A DNA stretch of 64,000 nt from Streptomyces sp. NBC_01431 (GTDB lineage Bacteria; Actinomycetota; Actinomycetes; Streptomycetales; Streptomycetaceae). The stretch covers positions 5,022,001-5,086,000 of the forward strand of contig NZ_CP109496.1 in NCBI RefSeq assembly GCF_036231355.1, in the 5' to 3' direction. Each line of letters starts with the position of its first letter. Position 1 is the first letter of the stretch. Position numbers and translations under genes: made by a program. Under the pieces are notes generated by a model. That model saw nothing but the letters and a program-made list of their open reading frames with translations. It had not been told where the DNA came from and searched no databases. This document shows, piece after piece, positions 17,219 through 26,543 of the stretch.

Positions 17219-18534
17219 AAGAGCATCACCGGGATCACGAGGAGCAGCAGCAGGACGGCGATCGCGCTGCCTATGCCCAGGTCCGCCTCGGTGCCGAAGG
17301 AGGAGCGGTAGAGCTGGAGGGCGAGGACGTTCGCGTCGGCCTGGCTGGACCCGGGCGCGATGATGAAGACCAGGTCGAAGATCTTCAGGACGTTGATCAT
17401 CAAGGTGACGAGGACGACCGCGAGCACCGGCGCGAGCAGGGGGACGGTCACCCGGCGGAACACCTGCCACTCGTTCGCGCCGTCCACCCGCGCGGCTTCC
17501 AGCAGTTCGCGCGGCAGCCCCGCGAGCCCGGCCGCGATGAGCACCATCGCGAACCCCGCCCACATCCAGATGTACGAGCCGATGATGGCCGGGGTCACAA
17601 GGGTCGGGCCGAGCCATTCGACGCCGTTGTACGGCTCGTGGAAGTTGCTTTGCGGGAGCCGCAGTTGAGCCCCGTCGGCGCTTGCCGGGAGGGCGAAGGT
17701 GCCGTCCGCGCCGGCGGTGGCGGAGGCGACGACCTTGGTGTCCTTGACGGCCTCGATCTTCATGCCCTTGAGGCCGAGCTCCTTGGCGTCGATGACGTTG
17801 GGACGGCCTCCGCCGCCCTTGGTGAAGTCGAGCCAGACCGTGCCGGTGACCTTGCCCGGCTGGCTCCTGGCGGCCTTCGCCGGCGCGGCCGAGGTCGGCA
17901 TCTTCTCGGCGAGAACCCCGACCAGCGGGAGCAGCACGGGCTGCCCCGCGTGCACGGTGGCCTTGGTGACGAACGTCCCGCCGCCCCCGTCCTTCAGCGG
18001 CGCGGCGGGCAGCGGATGCGCCTTCGGATAGCCCGCAGATTCGGAGAACGTGTCGTGCACGCCCACCCACACGGCGTTGGCGACCCCGCGAGCCGGGTCC
18101 TGCTCGTACACCAGCCGGAAGATGATGCCCGCGGCGAGCATGGAGATCGCCATCGGCATGAAGACGATGAGCTTGAACGCCGTTCCCCAGCTCACCCGTT
18201 CGGTCAGTACGGCGAAGATCAGGCCGAGCACGGTGGCGACGGTCGGGGCGCAGATCACCCAGATCGCGTTGTTCTTCACCGCGGTCCGGATGGTGTGGTC
18301 GGTGAACAGGGTCTTGTAGTTGTCGAATCCGGCGAACGAATGGCCGGACTGATCGAAGAACGACCGATAGACCGAAAACCCGATCGGATACACGACGAGC
18401 GCACCGAGCAGGACCAGCGCGGGCAGCAGGAACGCGGCCGCGATCCACGTGCGGGTGCCGGTCACGCTCTTGACGTTGCCGGGCGCGGGAGGCGTGGCGG
18501 GAGGCGGGGCGCCTGCCGCCGTCGCGGTTGTCAT
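17182..18534 (-). CDS. Carbohydrate ABC transporter permease (MalF type) with inserted extracellular domain
   Basis: A 450-residue permease, about 140 residues longer than the family norm of roughly 310. Helices at about 31-52, 91-111, 120-140 and four after residue 310 are normal, and the EAA loop ELLEAARVDGA is at 343-353. The extra length is an extracytoplasmic segment at about 160-302. Within it residues 229-293 read like a prealbumin/SdrD-B-type beta-sandwich, with GTVWLDFTKG, the KELGLKGMKIEAVKD strand pair and ADGTFALP. The start ATG is 7 nt after the solute-binding protein stop, so the genes are one operon. The domain could engage the binding protein or substrate, as the MalF P2 loop does, but this is inference. 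Confidence 0.92.
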   Translation of the reverse strand: MTTATAAGAPPPATPPAPGNVKSVTGTRTWIAAAFLLPALVLLGALVVYPIGFSVYRSFFDQSGHSFAGFDNYKTLFTDHTIRTAVKNNAIWVICAPTVATVLGLIFAVLTERVSWGTAFKLIVFMPMAISMLAAGIIFRLVYEQDPARGVANAVWVGVHDTFSESAGYPKAHPLPAAPLKDGGGGTFVTKATVHAGQPVLLPLVGVLAEKMPTSAAPAKAARSQPGKVTGTVWLDFTKGGGGRPNVIDAKELGLKGMKIEAVKDTKVVASATAGADGTFALPASADGAQLRLPQSNFHEPYNGVEWLGPTLVTPAIIGSYIWMWAGFAMVLIAAGLAGLPRELLEAARVDGANEWQVFRRVTVPLLAPVLAVVLVTLMINVLKIFDLVFIIAPGSSQADANVLALQLYRSSFGTEADLGIGSAIAVLLLLLVIPVMLFNIRRMRREAKR

Positions 18535-18541
18535 CGCCGGG

Positions 18542-19957
18542 TCAGTTCTTGAACGCCGCGGCCGCGTCGGCCTCCAGCTTGGACTGGGTGCCCGCGATGT
18601 CGGCCGGGTTCTTCAGGAAGTCCTGGAGGTCCTTCCACTCGCCCTTGCCGGGGGTGCCGCCGAAGGACTGCGGAGCCTGGTCCGACATGTCGAAGCGCAC
18701 GTTGTCACCGGCCGCGATCAGTGACTTGGCGATATCGCGCTGCACGTCGTTGGGGTAGGCCCCGAAGTCGAGGGCCTTGTTGGGCGAGACGAAGCCGCCG
18801 GCCTTGGCCCAGATCCGCGCGGCGTCGGTGGACGCGAGCCAAGTGAGCAATGCCTGGGCGCCCTTGGTGTCCTTCAGGGCGACGGCCGCGTCGCCGCCCG
18901 TCACCACCGGGGCCTTGTCACCCACGGCGGGGAACGGGAACGACTTGGCGTCGGTGCCGATCTTGGCGGAGGTCTGCGCGATGTTGACGGCCGCGAAGTC
19001 GCCCTCGAACACCATGCCCGCCTTGGGCTGGTCGCCGCCGGTGAAGGTCTGGGTGACGGAGGCGGGGAACTCGGTCTGGAGCGCGCCGTTCGCGCCGCCC
19101 GCGATGAGGTTCGGCTTGCCGAAGAGCTGGGCCAGGGTGGTCAGCGCGTCCTTCACGGACGGATCGGTCCACTTGATCGCGTGCTTGGCGAGCTGGTCGT
19201 ACTTCTCCGGTCCGGCCTGGGACAGGTAGACGTTCTCGAACCAGTCCGTGAGGGTCCAGCCGTCCGCGCCGCCGACGGACACGGGGGTCACGCCGGACGC
19301 CGAGATGGTGTCGGCGGTGGCCAGGAAGTTCTTCCACGTCGTGGGCACCGTGGCGCCCGCGTTCTGGAAGACCTTGGTGTTGTACCAGACCAGGGACTTG
19401 TTGGCGGCCTTGAAGTAGACGCCGTACTGGGTGCCGCCGACCGACCCCAGGTCCTTCCAGACCTTGGAGTAGTTGGCGTCGAGCTGGGCCTTCGCCTCGG
19501 CACCGACCGGCTTGGCCCACTTCTTCTCCACGGCCTGCTGGATCGCGCCGACCTGGGGGAGCATCGCCACGTCGGGTGGACTGCCACCGGCAATCTTCGT
19601 GCCGAGGAAGTTGACGATGGGGTCCTGGGCGGGCACGAAGGTGACGGTCGCCCCGGTCCGCGCCTCGAACTCCTTGAGCACCTTCACGAAGTTGTCCTGC
19701 TCGGGCCCGGTCCACACCGCGGCGACCTCGATCTTCTCCCCGTTGAGCTTGGGGAGTTGCACGCCTGCGGCGGGCGCGGAGCCGGAGGCGCTGCTCGTGG
19801 GCGCGGCCTTCTTCCCGTCCCCGCTGCCGCATCCGGCCGCTGCGAGGGCGAGGGCACCGATGGACACGGCGGTGATGAGGGTGCGCGTGTGGCCCGGTGG
19901 CGTGGTGGTGCGCCTGGTGGTGCCGGTGGTGGTGCGGTGTGTACGAGTGCTGCGCAT
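18542..19957 (-). CDS. Carbohydrate ABC transporter solute-binding lipoprotein
   Basis: A 471-residue extracellular sugar-binding protein of the SBP family 1 type. An unusually long Thr/Arg-rich n-region (residues 1-26) precedes a hydrophobic segment, and the lipobox ends LAAAGC with the lipidated Cys at 43. The mature part starts with a Gly/Ser/Lys-rich linker. EFEARTGATVTFVPAQDP and the repeated W-rich segments (GADGWTLTDWFENVYL, VWYNTKVF) are typical of the fold. The start at 19957 is chosen because upstream codons look like leader; a GGGAG lies about 12 nt before it. It is first in an operon with the two permeases. The sugar cannot be assigned, and no LacI-type regulator is adjacent. Confidence 0.94.
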   Translation of the reverse strand: MRSTRTHRTTTGTTRRTTTPPGHTRTLITAVSIGALALAAAGCGSGDGKKAAPTSSASGSAPAAGVQLPKLNGEKIEVAAVWTGPEQDNFVKVLKEFEARTGATVTFVPAQDPIVNFLGTKIAGGSPPDVAMLPQVGAIQQAVEKKWAKPVGAEAKAQLDANYSKVWKDLGSVGGTQYGVYFKAANKSLVWYNTKVFQNAGATVPTTWKNFLATADTISASGVTPVSVGGADGWTLTDWFENVYLSQAGPEKYDQLAKHAIKWTDPSVKDALTTLAQLFGKPNLIAGGANGALQTEFPASVTQTFTGGDQPKAGMVFEGDFAAVNIAQTSAKIGTDAKSFPFPAVGDKAPVVTGGDAAVALKDTKGAQALLTWLASTDAARIWAKAGGFVSPNKALDFGAYPNDVQRDIAKSLIAAGDNVRFDMSDQAPQSFGGTPGKGEWKDLQDFLKNPADIAGTQSKLEADAAAAFKN

Positions 19958-20208
19958 GCGTGCCCCGTCTCTCCCGTGCGCGTACGAACCGCCGCGCCCG
20001 GTGACGCAGGCGCCGCCGCTCTCGTCCCGTGCGACAGTCCTACGCCCGGCGCGAGGTGGCCGCAAGTCCGCGTTCGCCGCGAACTCGGCGATCGTAATGG
20101 GCTTGTGACGTTGGGTCGGGCCGGGCGGGCGTTGGTCGAAGTGCGGGGAGTCGGGCCCGCTCTTAGGGTGCGTAAGGAGGGGGGCGGGGCCTACGAAGGG
20201 AGCTGTCG

Positions 20209-21084
20209 GTGACCATCGTTGTCACAACACCCACGGGGCACGTGGGATCGAGGGTGGTGCGGCTGCTGATCCAGGCGGGCGTCCGCCCGCGGGTACTTGT
20301 ACGGGATCCGGAGCGCCTGGCGGCAGCGACGCGCGGCCACCTCGACGTGCGGCGCGGCGACCTCGCCGACGCCGCCTTCGTGCGCGAGGCGACGGCCGGT
20401 GCGCGCACCGTCTTCTGGGTCGACCCCACGCCTCACACGGCCGAGGACCCGATCGGGACGACGGAGCGCACCGCCGCCGCCCTGGCCGACGCGGCCGGCG
20501 CCGGGGACGTGGCACGGATCGTGTTCCTGAGCAGTGTGGGCGCGGAGAAGCGCCACGGCATGGGGCACATCGACGGCCTGGCCAGGGTCGAGCAGCTCTT
20601 CGACGCCACCGGCGCCGATGTTCTCCATCTGCGGTGCGGCTACTTCTTCACCAACCTCCTGCTCAGCCTGGACGAGCTGCGCCAAGGCGTGCTGACGACC
20701 GCCGCCGACCCCGATGGACCCATGGCATGGGTCGACCCCCGCGACATCGGCGAGGTGGTGGCGGCCCGGCTGCTCAACGAGGAGTGGAAGGGCCGGGTGG
20801 TCCAGGCCGTCCACGGCCCCGAGGACCTGACGTTCACCCGGGTCGCGGAAATCCTCACCGGCGCACTGGGCCGGCCGGTCCGGCTCCGCCCCGTCACCGA
20901 CGACGACGTGCGCTCACAGCTGGGCTCGGCGGGTCTGCCCCCGAAGGCGGTGGAGGGCATCGTCGGCATGCTCGCCGGAACCCGCGGCCTGGCGCGCGAG
21001 CAACCCCGCGACTCGACCACGACAACACCCACCCCGCTGAGCGCTTGGGCGTACGCACAACTCCGGCCGCTGCTGGCGGAGTGA
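20209..21084 (+). CDS. NmrA-like NAD(P)-binding protein
   Basis: A 291-residue atypical short-chain dehydrogenase/NmrA-family protein. The N-terminal Rossmann motif is VTTPTGHVGSRVVR, a TGxxGxxG-type loop, and the sequence continues with VLVRDPERLAA. The YxxxK catalytic pair is not evident; the segment around FLSSVGAEKRHGMGHIDGL resembles NmrA/HSCARG-like sensors and NAD(P)H-dependent reductases acting on small molecules. The GTG start at 20209 is supported by GGGAG 7 nt upstream. It is convergent with the FHA/FtsK gene. The substrate is unknown. Confidence 0.9.
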   Translation: MTIVVTTPTGHVGSRVVRLLIQAGVRPRVLVRDPERLAAATRGHLDVRRGDLADAAFVREATAGARTVFWVDPTPHTAEDPIGTTERTAAALADAAGAGDVARIVFLSSVGAEKRHGMGHIDGLARVEQLFDATGADVLHLRCGYFFTNLLLSLDELRQGVLTTAADPDGPMAWVDPRDIGEVVAARLLNEEWKGRVVQAVHGPEDLTFTRVAEILTGALGRPVRLRPVTDDDVRSQLGSAGLPPKAVEGIVGMLAGTRGLAREQPRDSTTTTPTPLSAWAYAQLRPLLAE

Positions 21085-21118
21085 GGGCCGGGAAGCAGGC
21101 GCGGAGCCACCCCGGCCC
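21085..21118. terminator. Convergent-gene hairpin terminator
   Basis: GGGCCGGG (21085-21092) and CCCGGCCC (21111-21118) form an 8-bp perfect stem with an 18-nt loop, starting one base after the NmrA-like stop codon. The convergent ATPase gene ends at 21140. Confidence 0.4.
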
Positions 21119-21139
21119 GCTCGGCCGACCCCGTGCCCC

Positions 21140-24100
21140 CTATCCCAGCGGAGCCACCCGTTCCGCGTTGACCAGGGACGCCGCGCGGTCCAGTGCGCTC
21201 GCCAGGAGGGCCAAGTCGGTGGGGCCGTTGCCGAGTTCGCGTACGGGGCGGCGGGCCGGCGGGTCGCCCATCCGCTCCCACTCCAGGACCACCACCGTCG
21301 GCCGCAGCGTGGCGGTACGGGGTATGCGCCCCGTGACCCGCCCGCCCTGGAACGGCACGGACTGTCCGTCCGGCTGGTGCAGCCGCCCCCGGCCCGGCGA
21401 CGGCTCGTCCGGCGAGGGGGACGCGGGCGGCGGGTCGAGGACGACCCGGTGCCGGGCGCCCCGGGCCAGCTCGGTGTCGGCCGTGCGGTCGGGCCGGGCC
21501 GTGGCCGCCACCAGATGCACCCCGAGCCGCTCGCCGTCGCGGGCCACCGCCTCCAGGGCCCGCACGACCGAGCCCGCGGCCGGCCGGCCGGGACTGCCGA
21601 GCGCGGGCGCGACCAGCGCGTCCAGGTCGTCGACGAGGACGACCAGGCGGGGCAGCGAGGGCCCGGCGTCGGCCTGGCTGCGCGAGACCGGCCGCAGCCG
21701 CAACGTGCTGCTGCCGGGTGCGTCGAGGTCGCCCCGGCTCTCCGCGGCGGGCGGCTGACGCTGTCCGACCAGCCGCCCGGAGACCTCCCGCTGCGTGTGC
21801 CACTGAGCGAAGCCGAGCCCGTCGAGCAGCTCGGCCCGGCGCTTCAGCTCCCCGCCGAGCGCCTGCGCGAACTCCCGCATCCGTACCGGATCGGAAGCGA
21901 TCAAGTGGGTTGATACGTGCGGCAGTTCGGTGCAGGGGCGCAGCCCCTCCCCGCGCTCGCCGCCCGCGCCGTCGACCAGGATCAGACCGAGCCGGTCCGG
22001 CCGGGCGCCCGCCGCGAGCGAGGCGGCGACGGCACGCAGCAACTCGGTGCGACCACTGCCGGCCGGCCCCTCCACGAGGAGGTGCGGGCCGTCGGACGCG
22101 AGGTCCACGCCGACCGGGCCGTGCGGCCCGGTGCCGAGCACCACCGCCCCATCCGGAGCGGATTCCCAACGGGCCATCAGGGATGCGGGAGTGGCCCGCG
22201 CGAGCCCCAACTCGTCCAGAAGCCTTGATGATTGAGGCAGCGAGGACGCGAGCCGCCCGGTGGCGGCGCCGCCCTCGCCGGTGCGCAGGGGGGCGAGCGC
22301 GCGGGCGAACCGCTCGGCCCAGGGGCGCGAGACCGCGTCCACCGCGGCCACCGTGCCGTACCCCGCGGGCCGTCCGCCCGCGATGCGCACCAGCCGCAGC
22401 GCCGTCGCCACATCGCCGCTGAGCAGCGCCACCGCCCCGCACTCACGGAAGGCGAGCGAAGCCGCGCACGCCGTCTCGTACGTCTCCTCGACGGGCGAGG
22501 CCGCGGACGCCGGCGGGGCCTCGGCGAGGCACAGCAGATGGATGCCGGCGGCCGAGCCCGCCGCCGCGAGCCGCGCGATGCTCTCGCGCAGCGGCGCCGA
22601 ACCGGGGTCGCCGTCCACGACGACGACCGTGTACGGGCCGGTGTGGCGGGCGGCCGCCTCGGCCACCGCGGACCGGTCCGCCGAGGCCCAGCCGGGGCCC
22701 AGCGGGCCCGCGTCGAGCCTCCTGGCCAGCTCCGCGGTGCGTGCCGTCGCCTGGTCGCGGTCGTAGGCGAGGAGCAGCCGGCAGTCCTGGCCGTGTGCCG
22801 GGCGGACCTGGGGCAGCCAGCCCAGCCAGTCCCACTCGGCGGTGCGCGCCTGGAGGCCGCGCGACCGGTCCGTACTGATGAGGACGATCTCCAGGGTGGT
22901 CGGCGCGTGCAGCGCGGCGAGCTGGGCGACGGCCGAGCGGGCGAGCCCGGCCAGCCGGTCGCGCGGCCCCGCGAGCCCGAGCGAGCCGACCTCGCGCAGA
23001 CCCACCGTGACCGGCACGGCCGCCAGTTCACCCCGGTCCGCCGTGCCGACCCGGATGGCGAGCGCCTCCGGGTGACCCGGCTCCCGCTCCCACAGCCTGG
23101 GCCCCGGGCCCAGCGCGGTGAGCAGCAGCGCGGCCGGATCGGGCCAGCTCTCGGGCAGCGGCTCGGCTGGGGGCCGCCACTGCTCGGCGGGCGCCTGCTC
23201 GGGCACCGCCTCACCCCGGCCGCCGGTCAGCCGCCGGGCCCAGGCGCCTATCCCGCCGCGCCGCCGTCCGCCGTCCGCCGGGTCCGCCCGCGCGTGCTGG
23301 GGCTCGTCCGGATACGGGCGCAGGCTCTCGGGCAGCCGGGTGCCGTGCGACGGGGTGCCCTGACGCCTGCTCGGCCGCCCCGCCTCCGGCCCGCCGTCCG
23401 GTCCCTCGTACCCGTACGCCGAGGGCGCGCCCGGCACGTCGAACCCGGCCCCGTGCGTCTCCTCGTGCGAGCGCGGACCCGCGGGGCCCGTCGACGTACC
23501 CGAAGGAGCCGGTCGCCCGTTGAACGGCGCGGGTGGCGCACCGAACGGCGAGGGTGGCGGCGGCTGCGCGGTGCCGAAGGAATGGACCGTGTCTCCGGAC
23601 GGGTCTGCCAACTGCCGTACGGGAGCGCCCAGTTCGGGGTGACGGGCGGGTGGCGCCGGGTTCGGGGTCACCCGGAGGTGGCCCTCGCCGTCCGGCTTCG
23701 TCGCCAGGGACGGCTCCGCTTCGGGGCCGCCGGCACAGAGCCGCAGCGCCGATTCGCCGATCCGCAGCAGGGCGCCCGGTGCGAGACGGACCGGGCTCGG
23801 GCCGATCTCCGTGCCGTCGATGCGGGTGCCGTTGGTGGAGTTGAGGTCGGCGACGCTGACGCGGCCGTCCTCGCCGACCGTCACCTCGCAGTGCCTGCGC
23901 GACACGTCCGGATCGTCCAGCGGCACGTCGGACTCGATGGAGCGGCCGATCGCGACCCGGCCGCCGTGCAGCAGATGGACTCCGCCCGCGTCCGGACCCG
24001 CGACCACGTGGAGCCGGGCCGGGGCCGGGCCGTCGTGGGCGGGCTCGTCCGCGGCCGGGGTCGCCAGGGAGAGCACCGCGCCGTCCAGCAGGGGCGGCTC

Positions 24101-24310
24101 GCCGAGAATGCGGCGCTGTGCGTCGAGCCGTTCTCGTCCCGCGAACAGCACCACGGACGCGCCCGAGACCTCCGAGCCGCAGGCGGCCGAGGCCAGGCCG
24201 GACGCGACGGCCGCGAGTGCCGTCCCCGCCGGGGCGGTGACGAGCACGTCGCAGGCGCGCGCCGCAGCGTGGCCGCTGCGCGGCGCGAGGACGGTCAGCC
24301 GGATCTGCAT
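21140..24310 (-). CDS. FHA-domain FtsK/SpoIIIE-type ATPase with Walker A Lys-to-Arg change
   Basis: A 1056-residue cytoplasmic protein. Residues 1-95 look like a YukD/EccD-like ubiquitin fold. An FHA phosphothreonine-binding domain follows at about 100-192 (GRSIESDVP, SRRHCEV, DLNSTNGTRIDG). A Pro/Gly-rich linker runs to about 400, and FtsK/SpoIIIE-like P-loop domains follow. The best P-loop is EGPAGSGRTELL, where Arg754 replaces the Walker A Lys; Walker B is LVVLVDDLDAL. The start at 24310 is chosen because the upstream 33 codons look like leader. Two Ser/Thr kinases are encoded next door, so phospho-dependent assembly is likely. It resembles EccC of type VII secretion, but no WXG100 gene is in the window. 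Confidence 0.88.
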   Translation of the reverse strand: MQIRLTVLAPRSGHAAARACDVLVTAPAGTALAAVASGLASAACGSEVSGASVVLFAGRERLDAQRRILGEPPLLDGAVLSLATPAADEPAHDGPAPARLHVVAGPDAGGVHLLHGGRVAIGRSIESDVPLDDPDVSRRHCEVTVGEDGRVSVADLNSTNGTRIDGTEIGPSPVRLAPGALLRIGESALRLCAGGPEAEPSLATKPDGEGHLRVTPNPAPPARHPELGAPVRQLADPSGDTVHSFGTAQPPPPSPFGAPPAPFNGRPAPSGTSTGPAGPRSHEETHGAGFDVPGAPSAYGYEGPDGGPEAGRPSRRQGTPSHGTRLPESLRPYPDEPQHARADPADGGRRRGGIGAWARRLTGGRGEAVPEQAPAEQWRPPAEPLPESWPDPAALLLTALGPGPRLWEREPGHPEALAIRVGTADRGELAAVPVTVGLREVGSLGLAGPRDRLAGLARSAVAQLAALHAPTTLEIVLISTDRSRGLQARTAEWDWLGWLPQVRPAHGQDCRLLLAYDRDQATARTAELARRLDAGPLGPGWASADRSAVAEAAARHTGPYTVVVVDGDPGSAPLRESIARLAAAGSAAGIHLLCLAEAPPASAASPVEETYETACAASLAFRECGAVALLSGDVATALRLVRIAGGRPAGYGTVAAVDAVSRPWAERFARALAPLRTGEGGAATGRLASSLPQSSRLLDELGLARATPASLMARWESAPDGAVVLGTGPHGPVGVDLASDGPHLLVEGPAGSGRTELLRAVAASLAAGARPDRLGLILVDGAGGERGEGLRPCTELPHVSTHLIASDPVRMREFAQALGGELKRRAELLDGLGFAQWHTQREVSGRLVGQRQPPAAESRGDLDAPGSSTLRLRPVSRSQADAGPSLPRLVVLVDDLDALVAPALGSPGRPAAGSVVRALEAVARDGERLGVHLVAATARPDRTADTELARGARHRVVLDPPPASPSPDEPSPGRGRLHQPDGQSVPFQGGRVTGRIPRTATLRPTVVVLEWERMGDPPARRPVRELGNGPTDLALLASALDRAASLVNAERVAPLG

Positions 24311-24736
24311 CGCCTCGGCGGTCCCTTCTGCGCGGGGGTACCGAGAGGGGGAGCAGCCCTGTGATTCCCCCCACCCGGCACACAATTCGTGCTGGGGGCA
24401 TCCTCGCACCTGCCACTGACAACACGCCCGTCGCCCACCTCGAATTGATCTTGAATGGTCGGCTCGCGACGCAAATGTGGACGGAAAAGTGGCTGGTTAC
24501 GACCGAGTGCGGCATTCGCGAGGATGCCGGGCACGGCCGTTCGGCAACCTTCCGTGCGAAGACAGCGTCTTGTCCGAGAAGCAACCGTGTTTTCCCTGTC
24601 TTCCCTGAGAAGCATGAGAAGACCGTGAACAACCTGGTGGCGCCGATGGCAGGACCCGCCGGCGATGTCGGGGGCGGCACTAGAGTGGGCCGGAAACCCC
24701 CACAGCAAGTGAAGCGAGCAGCAGGGAGCGCATGAC

Positions 24737-26401
24737 GTGCGGCCGGTAGGCAGCAAGTACCTGCTCGAGGAGCCGCTCGGACGCGGCGCCACGGGCACCG
24801 TCTGGCGAGCCCGCCAGCGCGAGACCGCGGGTTCCGAGGCATCCGTCGCGGGCCAGCCGGGCGAAACCGTCGCCATCAAGGTCCTGAAGGAAGAGCTCGC
24901 CAACGACGCGGACGTGGTGATGCGCTTTTTGCGCGAGCGCTCCGTCCTGCTGCGGCTGCGCCACGACAACATCGTGCGCACCCGCGACCTGGTCGTCGAG
25001 GGCGATCTGCTCGCCCTGGTCATGGACCTGATCGACGGCCCGGACCTGCACCGCTACATCCGTGAGAACGGCCCGCTCACCCCGGTCGCCGCCGCGCTGC
25101 TCACCGCGCAGATCGCGGACGCGCTCGCCGCGAGCCACGCCGACGGCGTCGTCCACCGCGACCTGAAGCCCGCCAACGTCCTGCTGGACGAGCGCGACGG
25201 CGCGATGCACCCGATGCTCACCGACTTCGGCATCGCGCGCCTCGCCGACTCTCCGGGCCTGACCCGCACGCACGAGTTCGTGGGCACCCCCGCGTATGTG
25301 GCGCCGGAGTCGGCCGAAGGCCGCCCGCAGACCTCCGCCGTCGACATCTACGGCGCCGGAATCCTGCTGTACGAGCTGGTCACCGGCCGTCCGCCGTTCG
25401 CGGGCGGCACCGCGCTCGAAGTCCTCCACCGCCACCTGAGCGAGGAGCCGCGCCGCCCCACCACCGTGCCGGGCCCGCTGTGGACGGTCATCGAGCGCTG
25501 CCTCAGCAAGGACCCGGACCGCCGGCCGAGCGCCGAGAACCTGGCACGCGGCCTGCGCGTTGTCGCGTCCGGCATCGGCGTCCACTCCACCCCGGCGCAG
25601 GTCGAGGCGGCCGACGGCGTGGGCGCCCTGCTCGCGCCCGATCCGGCCCCGGCGCCCGTGCCCGAGGTCCCGGGCGCGGCCGACCCCACCCAGGTGCTGC
25701 CGAGCAACGCGGCCTCGTACGACCCGGCCGCGCGCACCTCGGTCCTGCCGCAGACCGGCCAGGGCTCGCGGGGCGCCGCCGACCCGACGGCCGTGATGCC
25801 GCCGGTGCCGCCGGGTCAGCCGCCGCGGCCGGAGGACCCGCACCCCTGGCAGTCCCAGCTCCAGGCGGCCCGCGACCGCAACGAGCAGACCCAGCTCGGC
25901 AGGCTGTCCCCCGACGAGGACCCGCTGCGCCGCCGCCCGCACCGCCAGCAGCAGCCCCCGCAGGGCTACGGCCGGCAGGGTCAGCAGGGCTACGGTCAGC
26001 AGCCGCCGCAGGGCTATGGCGGGCAGCGCCCGCCCCAGCGCCAGCAGTACGCGCCGCCGCCGCAGCCCTACCAGCAGCAGCCCCAGCAGTACGCGCCGCA
26101 GCCCCAGCAGTACGCGCCCCCGCAGCCTCCGCCGCAGCCGCAGGCCCCGGCGCGCGAGCCCCGGGAGCCGCGTGAGCCGCGCCGGCGCAGTCCGAACCGG
26201 ATGCGGATCCCGGGTCTGGGCTGTCTGAAGGGCTGTCTTTTCACCGTCGTGCTGCTCTTCGTCGCGGGCTGGCTGATCTGGGAGCTCACCCCGCTCCAGG
26301 ACTGGGTCGCCCAGGGCAAGAGCTACTGGCAGGCGATCGGTGACGGGATTTCGACGGTATCCGGCTGGATCAAGAGCATCGGCAACGCCGGAAAGCAGTG
26401 A
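24737..26401 (+). CDS. Membrane Ser/Thr protein kinase (PkaA-like)
   Basis: A 554-residue Hanks-type kinase. The glycine-rich loop is LGRGATGTVW, the ATP-anchoring Lys48 is in VAIKVLKEE, the catalytic loop is VVHRDLKPANVLL (Asp142), and the metal motif is LTDFGIA (Asp163), followed by the AYVAPES segment. Residues 390-490 are Gln/Pro/Tyr-rich, with repeated QGYG and QQYAP units. One membrane helix lies at about 499-517, and the last 37 residues are extracellular, without PASTA repeats. The GTG start at 24737 has GGGAG 11 nt upstream. Position before a second kinase and prfB matches S. coelicolor pkaA as I recall; the FHA ATPase next door is a likely substrate. Confidence 0.94.
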   Translation: MRPVGSKYLLEEPLGRGATGTVWRARQRETAGSEASVAGQPGETVAIKVLKEELANDADVVMRFLRERSVLLRLRHDNIVRTRDLVVEGDLLALVMDLIDGPDLHRYIRENGPLTPVAAALLTAQIADALAASHADGVVHRDLKPANVLLDERDGAMHPMLTDFGIARLADSPGLTRTHEFVGTPAYVAPESAEGRPQTSAVDIYGAGILLYELVTGRPPFAGGTALEVLHRHLSEEPRRPTTVPGPLWTVIERCLSKDPDRRPSAENLARGLRVVASGIGVHSTPAQVEAADGVGALLAPDPAPAPVPEVPGAADPTQVLPSNAASYDPAARTSVLPQTGQGSRGAADPTAVMPPVPPGQPPRPEDPHPWQSQLQAARDRNEQTQLGRLSPDEDPLRRRPHRQQQPPQGYGRQGQQGYGQQPPQGYGGQRPPQRQQYAPPPQPYQQQPQQYAPQPQQYAPPQPPPQPQAPAREPREPREPRRRSPNRMRIPGLGCLKGCLFTVVLLFVAGWLIWELTPLQDWVAQGKSYWQAIGDGISTVSGWIKSIGNAGKQ

Positions 26402-26543
26402 TCTCGGGCCGGTGAACGGCCCGGCCGGGACGCGACTTCGTGGATTTGTCGACTTCCAGAGGGTGATTTCGGCGCCAGAAGTGAAGGTTGGCGTCCCGGC
26501 CGCGTAGCCTCAGCGTGCACAGCCAGCCGCTGAGGGAGCAGTC

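Noticed and set aside
17081..18448. A 455-residue alternate-frame ORF ending in RRMRREARR
   Set aside because: Its tail only resembles the permease because it reads the duplicated 40-bp segment; the rest is Arg-rich out-of-frame translation.
9400..20065. A biosynthetic gene cluster for a specialised metabolite
   Set aside because: The genes are wall-polymer synthesis and export plus a sugar importer; no PKS, NRPS, terpene or RiPP core enzyme is present.
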